A stretch of DNA of 40,692 nt from Gammaproteobacteria bacterium. GTDB lineage: Bacteria > Pseudomonadota > Gammaproteobacteria > Steroidobacterales > Steroidobacteraceae. The DNA is taken from NCBI GenBank assembly GCA_028870355.1, contig JAGWPU010000141.1, forward strand, positions 1 to 40,692, read 5' to 3'. A program made the position numbers and the translations under genes. This document shows, in pieces, positions 1 through 7,998 of this stretch. Each line of letters opens with the position of its first letter. Positions within the stretch are counted from its first letter, which is position 1. A model generated the notes under the pieces. That model ran no database searches and had not been told where the DNA came from. It saw only the letters and a program-made list of their open reading frames with translations.

Positions 1-139
1 CGCTGCCGCCGGACACCGCGCCGCCGACGCCGCCGCCGCCGCAGGCGCTGAGCGCCGCCGCGCCGAGCGCGATCACGCCGAAGCGGCGCCACCGCGCGGC
101 GATCGCGTGCCAACGGCTGAACCCGTTCGTGAAGTTCAT
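1..139 (-). CDS. N-terminal part of a lipoprotein (partial, runs off the window)
   Basis: Reading leftward from an ATG at 139, the frame stays open to the window edge (46 codons). It encodes a classic lipoprotein signal: a short N-region with several Arg (HAIAARWRRFG), a hydrophobic core (VIALGAAAL) and a lipobox L-S-A-C, with the predicted lipidated Cys at about residue 33. A glycine-rich stretch follows the Cys, usual for a flexible linker. A GGAG ribosome-binding site lies about 9 bases upstream of the ATG. The mature domain lies outside the window, so the function cannot be told. The signal peptide and the start are seen directly; membrane anchoring is inferred from the lipobox. Confidence 0.7.
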   Translation of the reverse strand, partial: MNFTNGFSRWHAIAARWRRFGVIALGAAALSACGGGGVGGAVSGGS

Positions 140-176
140 GATGGAGGTCTCCTCAAGAGCTGCTGCTCGAGGGCCG

Positions 177-244
177 AATTGTGCGAATGCGACGCGCAAT
201 CACCAACTGTCGGTTCGAACCGACAGCAAAATTGTGCAAAATGG
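177..244. repeat. Direct repeat of AATTGTGC elements around the palindrome
   Basis: AATTGTGCGAATGCG (177-191) and AATTGTGCAAAATGG (230-244) agree at 12 of 15 positions and flank the perfect palindrome at 207-226. Each copy also starts an imperfect inverted repeat: ATTGTGCG pairs with CGCGCAAT (193-200 region) with one mismatch, and AAATTG pairs with CAATTT near 248-253. This repeated, AT-richer architecture stands out from the GC-rich surroundings and suggests a regulated promoter for the lipoprotein gene. Confidence 0.4.
207..226. promoter_or_regulatory. Perfect 20-bp palindrome, probable operator
   Basis: CTGTCGGTTCGAACCGACAG reads the same on both strands with no mismatch and no spacer. 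It lies 68 bases upstream of the lipoprotein start, in the only non-coding stretch between that gene and the end of the flavoprotein gene. There is no T-run on either side, so it does not look like a terminator. A dimeric regulator site is the likeliest reading; the regulator is unknown. Confidence 0.5.
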
Positions 245-303
245 AGCAATTTCCGCGCCGCGCCCGATCTGGCGCAGCACCGCGCGGGCGGGCGTCGAGT
301 CGA

Positions 304-1299
304 TCAGGGCAGTGCGGGCCGCGGCGCCTCGCCGCGATGGATCGCCCAGTCCATCGCTCGAGTGATCCAGCCGCCCCCGAGGCTCGCCGCACCGACGTCG
401 CGCAGGTCGTACTCCCCGCCGCCGAGGATCGCGGCCGCCGCCCGTTGACCGCTCTGCACGGCCGGCCCGATCCCTTCGCACAGATCGCGCGTCGCGAGGC
501 CCGCCGCGTCCCCCACGAGGAACGCATTGCCGCGGCGCGCCGCCTCGCCGGCGGCCCGCAGGTAGTAGCTGTAACCGGTCGGTTCCTCGGGTACGCGAAT
601 CCCGAGCTGATCGTCGAGTTTCTCCGCGAAGCGCCGCCAGTGCTCCCGCAGATCGTCGCCCCGCTCCTTGAGGCGCAGCGCGACCGCGCCGATGCCGACG
701 TTCAACCACCCGCGATCCTTCGGCACGTACCAGCTGTATCCGGGCAAGCCGTGCTCGAAGAACCACAGGCGGCAGTCCGGGTCGCGCCAGTCGTACGGAA
801 ACTCGATCTCCAGCGTCGCGGTCTGCAGCGCGCGCTCGCGCGGCGCGAGATCGCGGAACAGCGCGCGGTGCACCGGACAGCGGGTGCCACCGGCGCCGAT
901 CAGGTAGCGGCAGCGGTATTCGCCGTCGATCACGAAGCCCTCGCCGTCTGCACGCACGTCCTTGACGGCATGATGGACGACCTCGACGCCCGAGCGTTCG
1001 AGCAGCCACGCGTCGAACTCGAACCTTCGGATCGAATGCTGCAGACACGGCACCGGCAGATGCACGCCCTTCAGGTACCAGTGCAGTCGCCGGAAGCTCA
1101 GGAACCGGTGGGGATAGGCCGCGACGTCGATCCCGAGGTCCGAGACGACCCGTGGTGTGATCCAGCCCGCGCACAGCTTGTGTCGCGGAAAGCGCTCGCG
1201 ATCGAGCAACAGCACGTCGACGCCCGCGGCGACCAGCCGCGCCGCCGCGGACGATCCCGCGGGGCCGCCTCCGACGACGATGATCTCGACGCTGCGCAT
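304..1299 (-). CDS. Geranylgeranyl-reductase-family FAD-dependent oxidoreductase
   Basis: 331-residue flavoprotein. The N-terminal Rossmann motif GGGPAGS (about residues 10-16) binds the ADP part of FAD. A second FAD motif GDAAGL followed by GEGI-like CEGIGPAVQSG lies near residue 263; this pair is typical of the geranylgeranyl reductase/FixC group, whose members reduce isolated double bonds in lipids or hydroxylate them. ATG at 1299 is preferred; a GTG lies one codon upstream. The gene starts 6 bases after the stop of the Cfa gene, so the two are almost certainly co-transcribed and probably act on the same lipid. Slightly short for the family. Substrate is unknown; a role in reducing or modifying a methylated acyl chain is inference from the operon. 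Confidence 0.75.
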   Translation of the reverse strand: MRSVEIIVVGGGPAGSSAAARLVAAGVDVLLLDRERFPRHKLCAGWITPRVVSDLGIDVAAYPHRFLSFRRLHWYLKGVHLPVPCLQHSIRRFEFDAWLLERSGVEVVHHAVKDVRADGEGFVIDGEYRCRYLIGAGGTRCPVHRALFRDLAPRERALQTATLEIEFPYDWRDPDCRLWFFEHGLPGYSWYVPKDRGWLNVGIGAVALRLKERGDDLREHWRRFAEKLDDQLGIRVPEEPTGYSYYLRAAGEAARRGNAFLVGDAAGLATRDLCEGIGPAVQSGQRAAAAILGGGEYDLRDVGAASLGGGWITRAMDWAIHRGEAPRPALP

Positions 1300-1305
1300 C
1301 ACGGC

Positions 1306-2535
1306 CTAGCGGGGGTAGAGGAACTCACGCGTGAGCGGGAGATCGTTGTTCTCCCGGCCCGTGAAGAGCACCTGGAAGAGTTGCAGCACGCCGGATTCGA
1401 ATGCGGCGACCGAGCCCGCGAGATACAGCCTCCAGGTGCGCACCAGCCGCTCGTCGAACATTTCCCGCACGCGCTCGGCCGACGCCTCGTACCGGCGCAG
1501 CCAATGGCGCAAGGTCAACGCGTAGTGCAAACGCAGGTTCTCCACGTCGAGCACCGACAGGTCCGACGGCTCGAAGATCTGCATCATCTGGCCGATCGAC
1601 GGCGGGTAAGCGCCCGGGAAGATGCGCTTCTCGATCCACGGATGGAGCGATCCGGGCCGATTCCGTCCGATCGAGTGGATCAGCCCGCGGCCGCTCCCGC
1701 CGATCGACTCGCGTGCCACGCGGCCGAGCGCCGCGTAGTTCTCGGCGCCGACGTGCTCGAGCATCCCGACCGAAACGAACACGTCGTAGCGACCGCGGAT
1801 GTTGCGATAATCGTCCTCGACGAACTCGACCCGCCCGTCGAGACCGAGTTCGCGCGCACGTCGGCGCGCGAACGCAAGCTGTTCCCGGGAGATGTTGAAC
1901 GCCCGGACCTTCGCGCCGTAACGACCCGCGATGTGCAGCGCGAGGCCGCCCCAGCCGCAGCCCGCCTCGACGACCGAGTCGTTCGCCGACAGCCGCAGCT
2001 TGCGGCACACGTGGTCCATCTTCGCGACCTGCGCTTCGTCGAGTCCGGCGTCCGCGCGCGGGAAGTACGCGCAGGTGTACGCCATCGTCTCGCCGAGCCA
2101 CAACGCATAGAAGTCGTTGCCGAGATCGTAGTGGTGATGGATGTTGTCGCGCGAGCCGTCGAGCGTATTGCGCCGCGGCCGGCGTACCCAGCCGGCGATC
2201 CGCTGCGGAAGCGGCTCCTCGCGCGCGAACCCGCTCCGGTATACGACGTTCATCAGCTCGATCAGGTCACCGTCGGTCTCGATCCGACCTTCGCTGTAGG
2301 CGTCACCGAAGCGAATCTGTGGATCGGCGAGCAGGCCGACGAGTGTCGCTCGATCGGCGAGCCGCACGGTCGCGACCGGGGGACCGGGTCGCGCGTCGAC
2401 GCGCTCGCCGGTCCATTCGAGCACGAAGTCGAGCGGCGGCTCGCCGATGCCCGCGAGCAGTCGCCGCAACAGCTTCGCTTCCAAGGATTCCCGGCCGTTC
2501 GCGCGCGAACCGACCGGCTGTGGAGCCGCATTCAT
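1306..2535 (-). CDS. cfa: Cyclopropane-fatty-acyl-phospholipid synthase family methyltransferase
   Basis: 409 residues, normal for the family. It transfers a methylene or methyl group from S-adenosylmethionine to the double bond of unsaturated acyl chains in membrane phospholipids. Seen: an N-terminal domain (about 1-125); the HHHYDLGNDFY and TMAYTCAYF region (132-157), with a Cys near 155 that matches the active-site Cys of E. coli Cfa; SAM motif VVEAGCGWGG (188-197); GMLEHVG with Glu near 260; and LIHSIG with His near 287, matching bicarbonate-binding residues of E. coli Cfa. The start was set at the ATG at 2535 because a GGGGAGGG ribosome-binding site precedes it; an open extension further upstream looks non-coding. 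It lies between the desaturase and flavoprotein genes. A true cyclopropane synthase or a mid-chain methyltransferase (UfaA1-like) are both possible. Confidence 0.88.
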   Translation of the reverse strand: MNAAPQPVGSRANGRESLEAKLLRRLLAGIGEPPLDFVLEWTGERVDARPGPPVATVRLADRATLVGLLADPQIRFGDAYSEGRIETDGDLIELMNVVYRSGFAREEPLPQRIAGWVRRPRRNTLDGSRDNIHHHYDLGNDFYALWLGETMAYTCAYFPRADAGLDEAQVAKMDHVCRKLRLSANDSVVEAGCGWGGLALHIAGRYGAKVRAFNISREQLAFARRRARELGLDGRVEFVEDDYRNIRGRYDVFVSVGMLEHVGAENYAALGRVARESIGGSGRGLIHSIGRNRPGSLHPWIEKRIFPGAYPPSIGQMMQIFEPSDLSVLDVENLRLHYALTLRHWLRRYEASAERVREMFDERLVRTWRLYLAGSVAAFESGVLQLFQVLFTGRENNDLPLTREFLYPR

Positions 2536-2605
2536 CCCACGACCCTCCCCGAATCCGCGTCCCTCCGATCCCGGGTGTACCCCCCGTCGTTCGGCCACCC
2601 GTCCG

Positions 2606-3742
2606 TCAGTCGAGCTGTGCCTGGAGCACCCGCATGCGGCGCCGCTGGAAGCGCAACTCGTACTCCAGCTCGCGCAGGCGCAGCTGCAGCGTCGATCGCT
2701 CCCAGCGCTCGGCGACCGCCCTCTTCGCATTCGCGAGCTGCTCCCGCAAATCAGACCACGTCGACACGATCCGGCAGAACGCCTCGTATTCCTCGGCGAC
2801 CCGTCGTCGCAGGTGTTCGACCTGCGCACGGCCCGGATTTCGCGCGAGCTGACGCTCGGTGCTGCGGAACTGCGCATCGAGGATCGCGCGCTGGATCTTG
2901 AACCACGGCACGCGCTTCAGTCCGTACGCCAGTCCGAGCCCCTGCATCGCCCGAATGAACCACTTCGACGGATCCCACTGCCACAGGCGCACGCCGTTGC
3001 GGTAGTCGTGCGCGAACATGTGATGGAAGTTGTGGTACCCCTCGCCGTAGGTCAGGAATGCGAGCACGAAGTTGTCGCGCGCGGTGTTCTCCTCGGTGTA
3101 CGGCTGCGATCCCCACATGTGGGCGAGCGAATTGATGAAGAAAGTGAAGTGGTGGCTCACGACCAGACGCAGCACGCCGACCAGCAGGAGCATCCCGACG
3201 ACGTCGCCGCTCCACCAGCCGATCAGCAGGGGCACGCCGACGTTCATCACGATCGTGATCGCGAGATAGTGCCGGTGCTGCCACATCACGAGCGGATCGC
3301 GTTGCAGGTCCCGAACGGTATTCAGGTCGCTGTCGCCGCTCGGGTAGTCCCGCAGCATCCAGCCGATGTGCGAGAACCAGAAACCGCGGCGGGCGCAGTA
3401 CGGATCCCGATCCGGATCGTCGATGTAGCGATGGTGCTTGCGATGGTCCGCGCTCCATTTGAGCGCGCTGTTCTGCAACGCCATCGCCCCGAGCAGCAGG
3501 TAGACGAGCCGCAGCACCGGCCGCGCCTCGTAGGTCGAGTGCGCGAACAACCGGTGATAGCCGCAGGTGATCGCGAGTTCGTTCGCGCTCAGGAACGCCG
3601 CGAACCAGATCCATTCCGCCGCGCGATAGCCGTGCGCGAAACCGTACCACGGCACCAGCACGACGGCCGCTGCCGTCGTCGCCGCGAACATCGCCATCGT
3701 CAACCCGTTGATCGGCGCGGTGGGTGTGCGCGCTGCACTCAT
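2606..3742 (-). CDS. Membrane acyl-CoA (delta-9 type) fatty acid desaturase
   Basis: 378 residues. Introduces a cis double bond into saturated acyl chains using a di-iron centre in the inner membrane. The three diagnostic histidine boxes are present: HRLFAH (about 63-68), HRKHH (100-104) and HNFHH (237-241), with hydrophobic membrane spans between them (about 15-60 and 165-195). The last 90 residues are charged and heptad-like, a probable coiled coil, as in longer proteobacterial desaturases of the DesB type. The ATG at 3742 has a GGAGG site upstream and is better than an in-frame start 33 bases further out. First gene of a probable operon desaturase-cfa-flavoprotein; the product double bond would be the substrate of the next enzyme. 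Confidence 0.9.
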   Translation of the reverse strand: MSAARTPTAPINGLTMAMFAATTAAAVVLVPWYGFAHGYRAAEWIWFAAFLSANELAITCGYHRLFAHSTYEARPVLRLVYLLLGAMALQNSALKWSADHRKHHRYIDDPDRDPYCARRGFWFSHIGWMLRDYPSGDSDLNTVRDLQRDPLVMWQHRHYLAITIVMNVGVPLLIGWWSGDVVGMLLLVGVLRLVVSHHFTFFINSLAHMWGSQPYTEENTARDNFVLAFLTYGEGYHNFHHMFAHDYRNGVRLWQWDPSKWFIRAMQGLGLAYGLKRVPWFKIQRAILDAQFRSTERQLARNPGRAQVEHLRRRVAEEYEAFCRIVSTWSDLREQLANAKRAVAERWERSTLQLRLRELEYELRFQRRRMRVLQAQLD

Positions 3743-3890
3743 CGACTCACTCCTCCGCGGAGCGTCCGCGGGCACTGTCCTTGGGTGTTCGCCCGGAACG
3801 GGCGTTCGGTCGGCGTCTTCCGCCTTGCAGCGTCCCCAGGGCGACCGGATCGACGCCAGCCGTCCGGTCCCGGGGCTCGAGCCGACCGTC

Positions 3891-5828
3891 CTAGTTTAAC
3901 GGGAGCGGTGCCGGGGCGGAAGACGCCGCCGCGAGGAGTCCGTCGAACTCGCGCAGCAGCACCTCGATGTCGACCGGCTTCGGCAGGATCCGGTCGGCGA
4001 CCGCCCGCGCCTTGCCGATCTGGCGATCCGAGATGTCGCCGGTCAGCACGATCGTCGGCGGCTTGCGGCCGAGCGCCGCGACCAGCTCGACCACGACCTG
4101 ATCGCCGGTCTGGCCCTGCTGCAGATGGAAGTCGCACAGGATCAGGTCCGGGCGCGTGCCGCCCTCGACGCGCCGCAGGGCCTCGGCGCGCGACGCGGCA
4201 TGCACGACGGTGTACCCTTCGAGGGAGAGCAGCAGCCCCATCGAGCGGGCGACGCCGACGTCGTCCTCGACGTGCAGGATCGTGCCACGGCGGCTGGCCG
4301 GCCCCCCGGCCGATGGCGGCGCCTGGGGCGCCCGAACGTCCGTTGGCGCGGGCGCGGACACGGACGCAAGCGCCGGCGCGCCGAGCGCAACGTAGACCGT
4401 GAAGGTGGATCCCCGGCCGACCGCGGAGTCGATCCGGACTTCGTGGCCGAGCAGCCGGCACAGGTTCTGCACGATCGACAGGCCGAGGCCGACCCCGCGA
4501 CGCTGGTCGAAGCCGGTCGCGTCCACCCGATAGAACGCATCGAAGACCCGCGGCAGGTGCTCGGCGTCGATTCCGACGCCGGTGTCGATCACGTCGATCG
4601 CGAGCCGCTCGCCGTCGCGACGCACGCGCAGGCGTACCCCGCCCTCGCGGGTGTACTTGATCGCATTGCCCAACAGGTTCCGCAGGATCACCGGCAGGAG
4701 CGTCGGATCGCTGTGCGCGATCTCCGGGCTGTCCTCGATCTCCAGCGTGAGACCGCGGCCCGACGCCGCGAGCGCGAAGTCCGCACGCAGGCGACCGAGT
4801 ATCTCGGCGAGCGGAAAGTCGCGCGGCGCGGGCACGATCGCACCCTGTTCGAGACGATTCACGTCCATCAGCGCGGCGAGCGTGTCGTCGAGGTAGCGCA
4901 CCGCCTCCTCGAGCAGCGCGAGCGAGGGCTGGAGCGGGCCGCCCGCGAGGGTGCGCGACAGCACCGTGTGCAGGTTCCAGATCGTCTGCAGCGGCTGGCG
5001 CAGGTCGTGGCTCGCGGCCGCGAGGAACCGCGACTTGAACTCGTTGGCCTGCACCGCGACGTTGCGTGCGGTCTCGAGTTCGAGTTCCAGCCGCTTGTGC
5101 TCCGTGACGTCGCGCCCGACCGACTGGATCTCGCGCAGCCCGCCATCGCCGTCGAACAGTGCCCGGTTCACGAGCTGCACCCAGTGGATCTCGCCGTCCG
5201 GGTGCGGGAACCGGCATTCGACCGTGACGATCGGGGTCGCGGGCGAGAGCCGCCCGTTCTGCGCTTCGATCGGGGCGACGTCTTCGTGGAACGGATAGCG
5301 CGACCAGGGAGTGCCGAGCACCTCGTCGCGCACCTTGCCGATCGTGCGGCAGAATGCGCCGTTCACGAACACCAGCACCCCATCGGGCGTGTAGCGCTGG
5401 ATCAGATCGGTCATGTCCTCGATCACCGCCAAATAACGCAGTTCGCTTTCGTGGGCCTTCGCGGCGGCGACGCGCGATCGGCGCGCGTACCGGTGCATCC
5501 GCCAGACGACCCAGACGATTCCGAGCGCGGTCGCAAAGAAGATTGCGGCGGCCGCGGCCGCGTCGCGATTGAGCACGAGCGCCGGGGTGGGCAACAGCAA
5601 CAGGAAGTACGCCGCGATCGCACTCGCGACCGACACGGCGACGCCCGCGCCGGCGCCGCAGAACACCGCGGCCAGGGTGAGCGCCGGATAGAAGGTGACG
5701 AAGGTCCACCCAGGCGCGTGCGGCATGACCGTGAGCCGCAGTCCGAGCGCAGCGCAATATATCGCCGCCGCGAGCAGATATCGCTTCGCAGCAGACCAGC
5801 GTTCGCTAATCGTTGCGACCGGTGACAT
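3891..5828 (-). CDS. Membrane-bound hybrid histidine kinase (DUF4118-like-PAS-HisKA-HATPase-REC)
   Basis: 645 residues. Four hydrophobic segments in residues 15-112 resemble the KdpD-type DUF4118 membrane module. Then come a PAS domain (about 128-245, with GRDVTEHKR at its end), the dimerisation/phosphoacceptor helix with ASHDLRQPLQ (His 274), an ATPase domain with N-box LRNLLGNAIKY and G-boxes DTGVGI and GVGLGLS, and a C-terminal receiver domain with the acceptor Asp in LILCDFH (about 566) and Lys in LPKPVD. All catalytic residues needed for autophosphorylation are present. A GGGAG site precedes the ATG at 5828. The gene lies upstream of, and on the same strand as, the lipid operon with a gap of 148 bases, so partial read-through is possible. 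The signal sensed is unknown. Confidence 0.85.
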   Translation of the reverse strand: MSPVATISERWSAAKRYLLAAAIYCAALGLRLTVMPHAPGWTFVTFYPALTLAAVFCGAGAGVAVSVASAIAAYFLLLLPTPALVLNRDAAAAAAIFFATALGIVWVVWRMHRYARRSRVAAAKAHESELRYLAVIEDMTDLIQRYTPDGVLVFVNGAFCRTIGKVRDEVLGTPWSRYPFHEDVAPIEAQNGRLSPATPIVTVECRFPHPDGEIHWVQLVNRALFDGDGGLREIQSVGRDVTEHKRLELELETARNVAVQANEFKSRFLAAASHDLRQPLQTIWNLHTVLSRTLAGGPLQPSLALLEEAVRYLDDTLAALMDVNRLEQGAIVPAPRDFPLAEILGRLRADFALAASGRGLTLEIEDSPEIAHSDPTLLPVILRNLLGNAIKYTREGGVRLRVRRDGERLAIDVIDTGVGIDAEHLPRVFDAFYRVDATGFDQRRGVGLGLSIVQNLCRLLGHEVRIDSAVGRGSTFTVYVALGAPALASVSAPAPTDVRAPQAPPSAGGPASRRGTILHVEDDVGVARSMGLLLSLEGYTVVHAASRAEALRRVEGGTRPDLILCDFHLQQGQTGDQVVVELVAALGRKPPTIVLTGDISDRQIGKARAVADRILPKPVDIEVLLREFDGLLAAASSAPAPLPLN

Positions 5829-6112
5829 GCAGGCAGGCTCCCTCCACGCGCCCCGCGCAGGCGCGCTGTGCCGGAGTCTGCAAGCGCGTCCGTAACACGA
5901 ATATACGGGTTTCCACGCTTGACGCGCCGGGAAATCCCCAGGTTCGCCGTGATCGCGGCCGGCGGGCGCGGCGATCGGCTAGGGATTAATCGGCTACCTC
6001 GCTAGCGACAACTCCCCATGGCATCGATCCACGCAAGCTCGCAGACTGTGCCCCGAAGGATCGAGCCCGAGGGCCAGGGACGGCCCGTACATACGTGAAG
6101 GAGCGCGCACCC

Positions 6113-6763
6113 ATGAAATCCGACAACGACATCCGCCGCGACGTGCAGAGCGAACTGCAATGGGATCCGAGCGTCGATGATCGCAACATCGGCGTGATCG
6201 TCAAGGACGGCGTGGTCACCCTGACCGGCGAGGTCCCGCAATTCTCGGATCGCTGGAACGCCGAGGACATCGCGAAGCGCGTCGGCGGCGTGCGCGCGAT
6301 CGCGAACGAGCTGCAGGTACGCATCCCGGTCGCGGGCGCCCGCAACGACACCGAGATCGCGGAAGCGGCGGCGAACGCGCTGCGCTGGCACGTGGCCACC
6401 GTCGCAGCGGAGATCAAACCGGTCGTGAACGACGGCTGGATCACCCTGACCGGGCAGGTGACCTGGGGATTCCAGCGGGTCGCCGCCGAGAACGCGATAC
6501 GCAACCTGATCGGCGTGAAGGGCGTGACGAACAACATCCGGGTGCTCTCCGCGGTCAAGCCCGCGGACGTGAAGGGAAAGATCGAGGACGCGTTCAAACG
6601 GCATGCCTTGCTCGACGCGAAGGACATCGCGGTCGAGGTGCACGACTCGACGGTCACGCTCGTCGGCCACGTGCACACCTGGCAGGAGCGCGAGGACGCG
6701 GCGCGCGCTGCGTGGGCCGCGCCGGGCGTCGTGAACGTGGAGAACCGCCTGACGATTCAGTGA
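6113..6763 (+). CDS. Triple BON-domain protein (OsmY-like)
   Basis: 216 residues made of three consecutive BON repeats (about 1-70, 75-145 and 148-216), each with the pattern of a hydrophobic VxVxDGxVTLxGxV core ([36 protein letters not shown]). BON domains are thought to bind membranes or lipids, and OsmY-type proteins are stress induced. There is no signal peptide, so unlike E. coli OsmY it is probably cytoplasmic. The start at 6113 is set by a GAAGGAG site 9 bases upstream. Monocistronic: divergent from the hybrid kinase and convergent with the thioesterase gene. The 284-base upstream gap contains an ATCGGCTA direct repeat (5974-5981 and 5989-5996) but no promoter I can assign with confidence. 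Confidence 0.85.
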   Translation: MKSDNDIRRDVQSELQWDPSVDDRNIGVIVKDGVVTLTGEVPQFSDRWNAEDIAKRVGGVRAIANELQVRIPVAGARNDTEIAEAAANALRWHVATVAAEIKPVVNDGWITLTGQVTWGFQRVAAENAIRNLIGVKGVTNNIRVLSAVKPADVKGKIEDAFKRHALLDAKDIAVEVHDSTVTLVGHVHTWQEREDAARAAWAAPGVVNVENRLTIQ

Positions 6764-6777
6764 GTCGGGCGGAAGGC

Positions 6778-6812
6778 GCGGCGGCGGCCAACGGATGGAT
6801 CACCGCCGCCGC
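6778..6812. terminator. GC-rich stem-loop between convergent genes
   Basis: GCGGCGGCGG (6778-6787) pairs perfectly with CCGCCGCCGC (6803-6812) around a 15-base loop. It sits just after the BON gene and before the thioesterase stop, a place where a bidirectional terminator is expected. There is no T-run, so it may only help Rho-dependent termination or RNA stability. Confidence 0.35.
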
Positions 6813-6831
6813 GGGGCGCTCGCGTCATGGG

Positions 6832-7299
6832 CTACAGCGCCGCGAGCGCCGGTAACGCTGCGACGACCTCGGGCGCCGGCACGTAGGCGCGAACGAACTC
6901 GGTCGGCCAGCGCGCGGGCCGGCCGCTCTCGAGTGCGATGCACGCGTACTCGACCTGCGCGCGCGCGAGCGTCGCATCACCCGCGCGCCGGACCTGGAAG
7001 CGCCGTCCGACGCGCAGCGACCCGGTTCCCGGCACGAGCCAGGTCGCGACCTCGATCCGGTCGCCGCGCAGGGCCGGGCGGCGATAGGCGACCACGCTGC
7101 GCACCACGGCCATCCCGCGATCGAGCGCAAGACAAGCCTCGATCGGCAACCCGAGCCGCGCGGAGTGATCCCACGCGGCGCGGTCGAACCAGGTCATGTA
7201 GACCGCGTTGTTCACGTGCTGGTACTCGTCGATGTCCGCCTCGGCGACGTCGAACGACACGACATGCGGTACCGGCAAGTCCCACGGATCAGCGTGCAT
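6832..7299 (-). CDS. Hot-dog fold acyl-CoA thioesterase (4HBT/YbgC type)
   Basis: 155 residues, usual for the family. These enzymes hydrolyse acyl-CoA thioesters. The N-terminal block DIDEYQHVNNAVYMTWFD (about 22-39) carries the D-x-x-x-H-x-N-N-x-x-Y pattern of 4-hydroxybenzoyl-CoA/YbgC thioesterases, with the catalytic acid and the helix that runs through the hot-dog sheet. A GAGGG site lies 7 bases from the ATG at 7299. It follows the flavodoxin-like gene on the same strand with a 24-base gap, so the two are probably one transcript. The acyl substrate cannot be told from sequence; a link to lipid turnover is a guess. Confidence 0.8.
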   Translation of the reverse strand: MHADPWDLPVPHVVSFDVAEADIDEYQHVNNAVYMTWFDRAAWDHSARLGLPIEACLALDRGMAVVRSVVAYRRPALRGDRIEVATWLVPGTGSLRVGRRFQVRRAGDATLARAQVEYACIALESGRPARWPTEFVRAYVPAPEVVAALPALAAL

Positions 7300-7323
7300 C
7301 GGGCGCCCTCGATCGCCGTCGAA

Positions 7324-7818
7324 TCAGAAGATCCCGAGCGCGATCCCGCCCGCGAGCGTCGCACCGAGCTCGCCGCAGCGCTCGCGGTCCGGCTCGTCGA
7401 TCGTCTTCGCACGCAGGATCTGCTCCGGCGTCTGCGCGTGAGTGCAGACGATCAGCGGGTCCGCGATCGCCTTCAACCGCCAGCCGGTCGCGATCCGTTC
7501 GATCTGCCGTGCGGCATTGTGACCGTCGCTGCCCGCACAGACCATCGTGGCATAGGGACGACCCACGAGCCGGTCGAGGACCGCGTAGTAGGTCCTGTCG
7601 AAGAAGCGTTTGACGACGCCGCTGATCGCCGCGAGATTCTCCGGTGTCGCGAACAGGTACCCGTCGGCGCGCAGCAGATCCTCCGCGCCCGCCCGATCGG
7701 CGTGCCGCACGCACACCTCGACCGCGGGCTCCGCCGCGGTGGCCCCTCGAGCGGCGGCGTCGACCATCTGCGAGGTCCCGCCGGTATCGCTGTGATAGAC
7801 GATCAGGATCGATCGCAT
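7324..7818 (-). CDS. Flavodoxin-like / NAD(P)H-dependent FMN protein
   Basis: 164 residues with a flavodoxin fold. The N-terminal ILIVYHSDTGGTSQM is the FMN-phosphate loop (residues about 4-18), and YLFATPENLAAISGVVKRFFDR (about 54-75) is the isoalloxazine-contact segment shared with FMN reductases and WrbA/YieF-type proteins. The later CAGSDGHNAARQIERI matches the third flavin loop region. Probably a soluble one- or two-electron carrier or quinone/azo reductase; the partner is unknown. Starts divergently from the peptide transporter gene across a 180-base gap and precedes the thioesterase gene. Confidence 0.75.
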   Translation of the reverse strand: MRSILIVYHSDTGGTSQMVDAAARGATAAEPAVEVCVRHADRAGAEDLLRADGYLFATPENLAAISGVVKRFFDRTYYAVLDRLVGRPYATMVCAGSDGHNAARQIERIATGWRLKAIADPLIVCTHAQTPEQILRAKTIDEPDRERCGELGATLAGGIALGIF

Positions 7819-7998
7819 GCCGGCACCCGACGGCCGATCACCGATCGACGCCCGCGTGCGCCGCCACCGACGCGCAGGCGCACAGCAGGATCGGGCCAGC
7901 CCAGGACCGGCGGATGGACAGCGGCATCGTGGCTCCGGATGTAACGGCGCGAAAATCGGGTAACCTTGCGCGCATTATGCGTTGAAACGGTGGCCACG

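Noticed and set aside
181-2901. A 906-codon plus-strand open frame across the lipid operon
   Set aside because: It is antisense to the Cfa and flavoprotein genes, which have clear motifs and ribosome-binding sites. Its translation is rich in Arg, Ala and Pro with no domain; high GC keeps such frames open.
3790-3804. Hairpin CGCCCG-GAA-CGGGCG between the hybrid kinase and desaturase genes
   Set aside because: Short stem, no T-run and about 85 bases from the kinase stop; such hairpins are common at this GC content.
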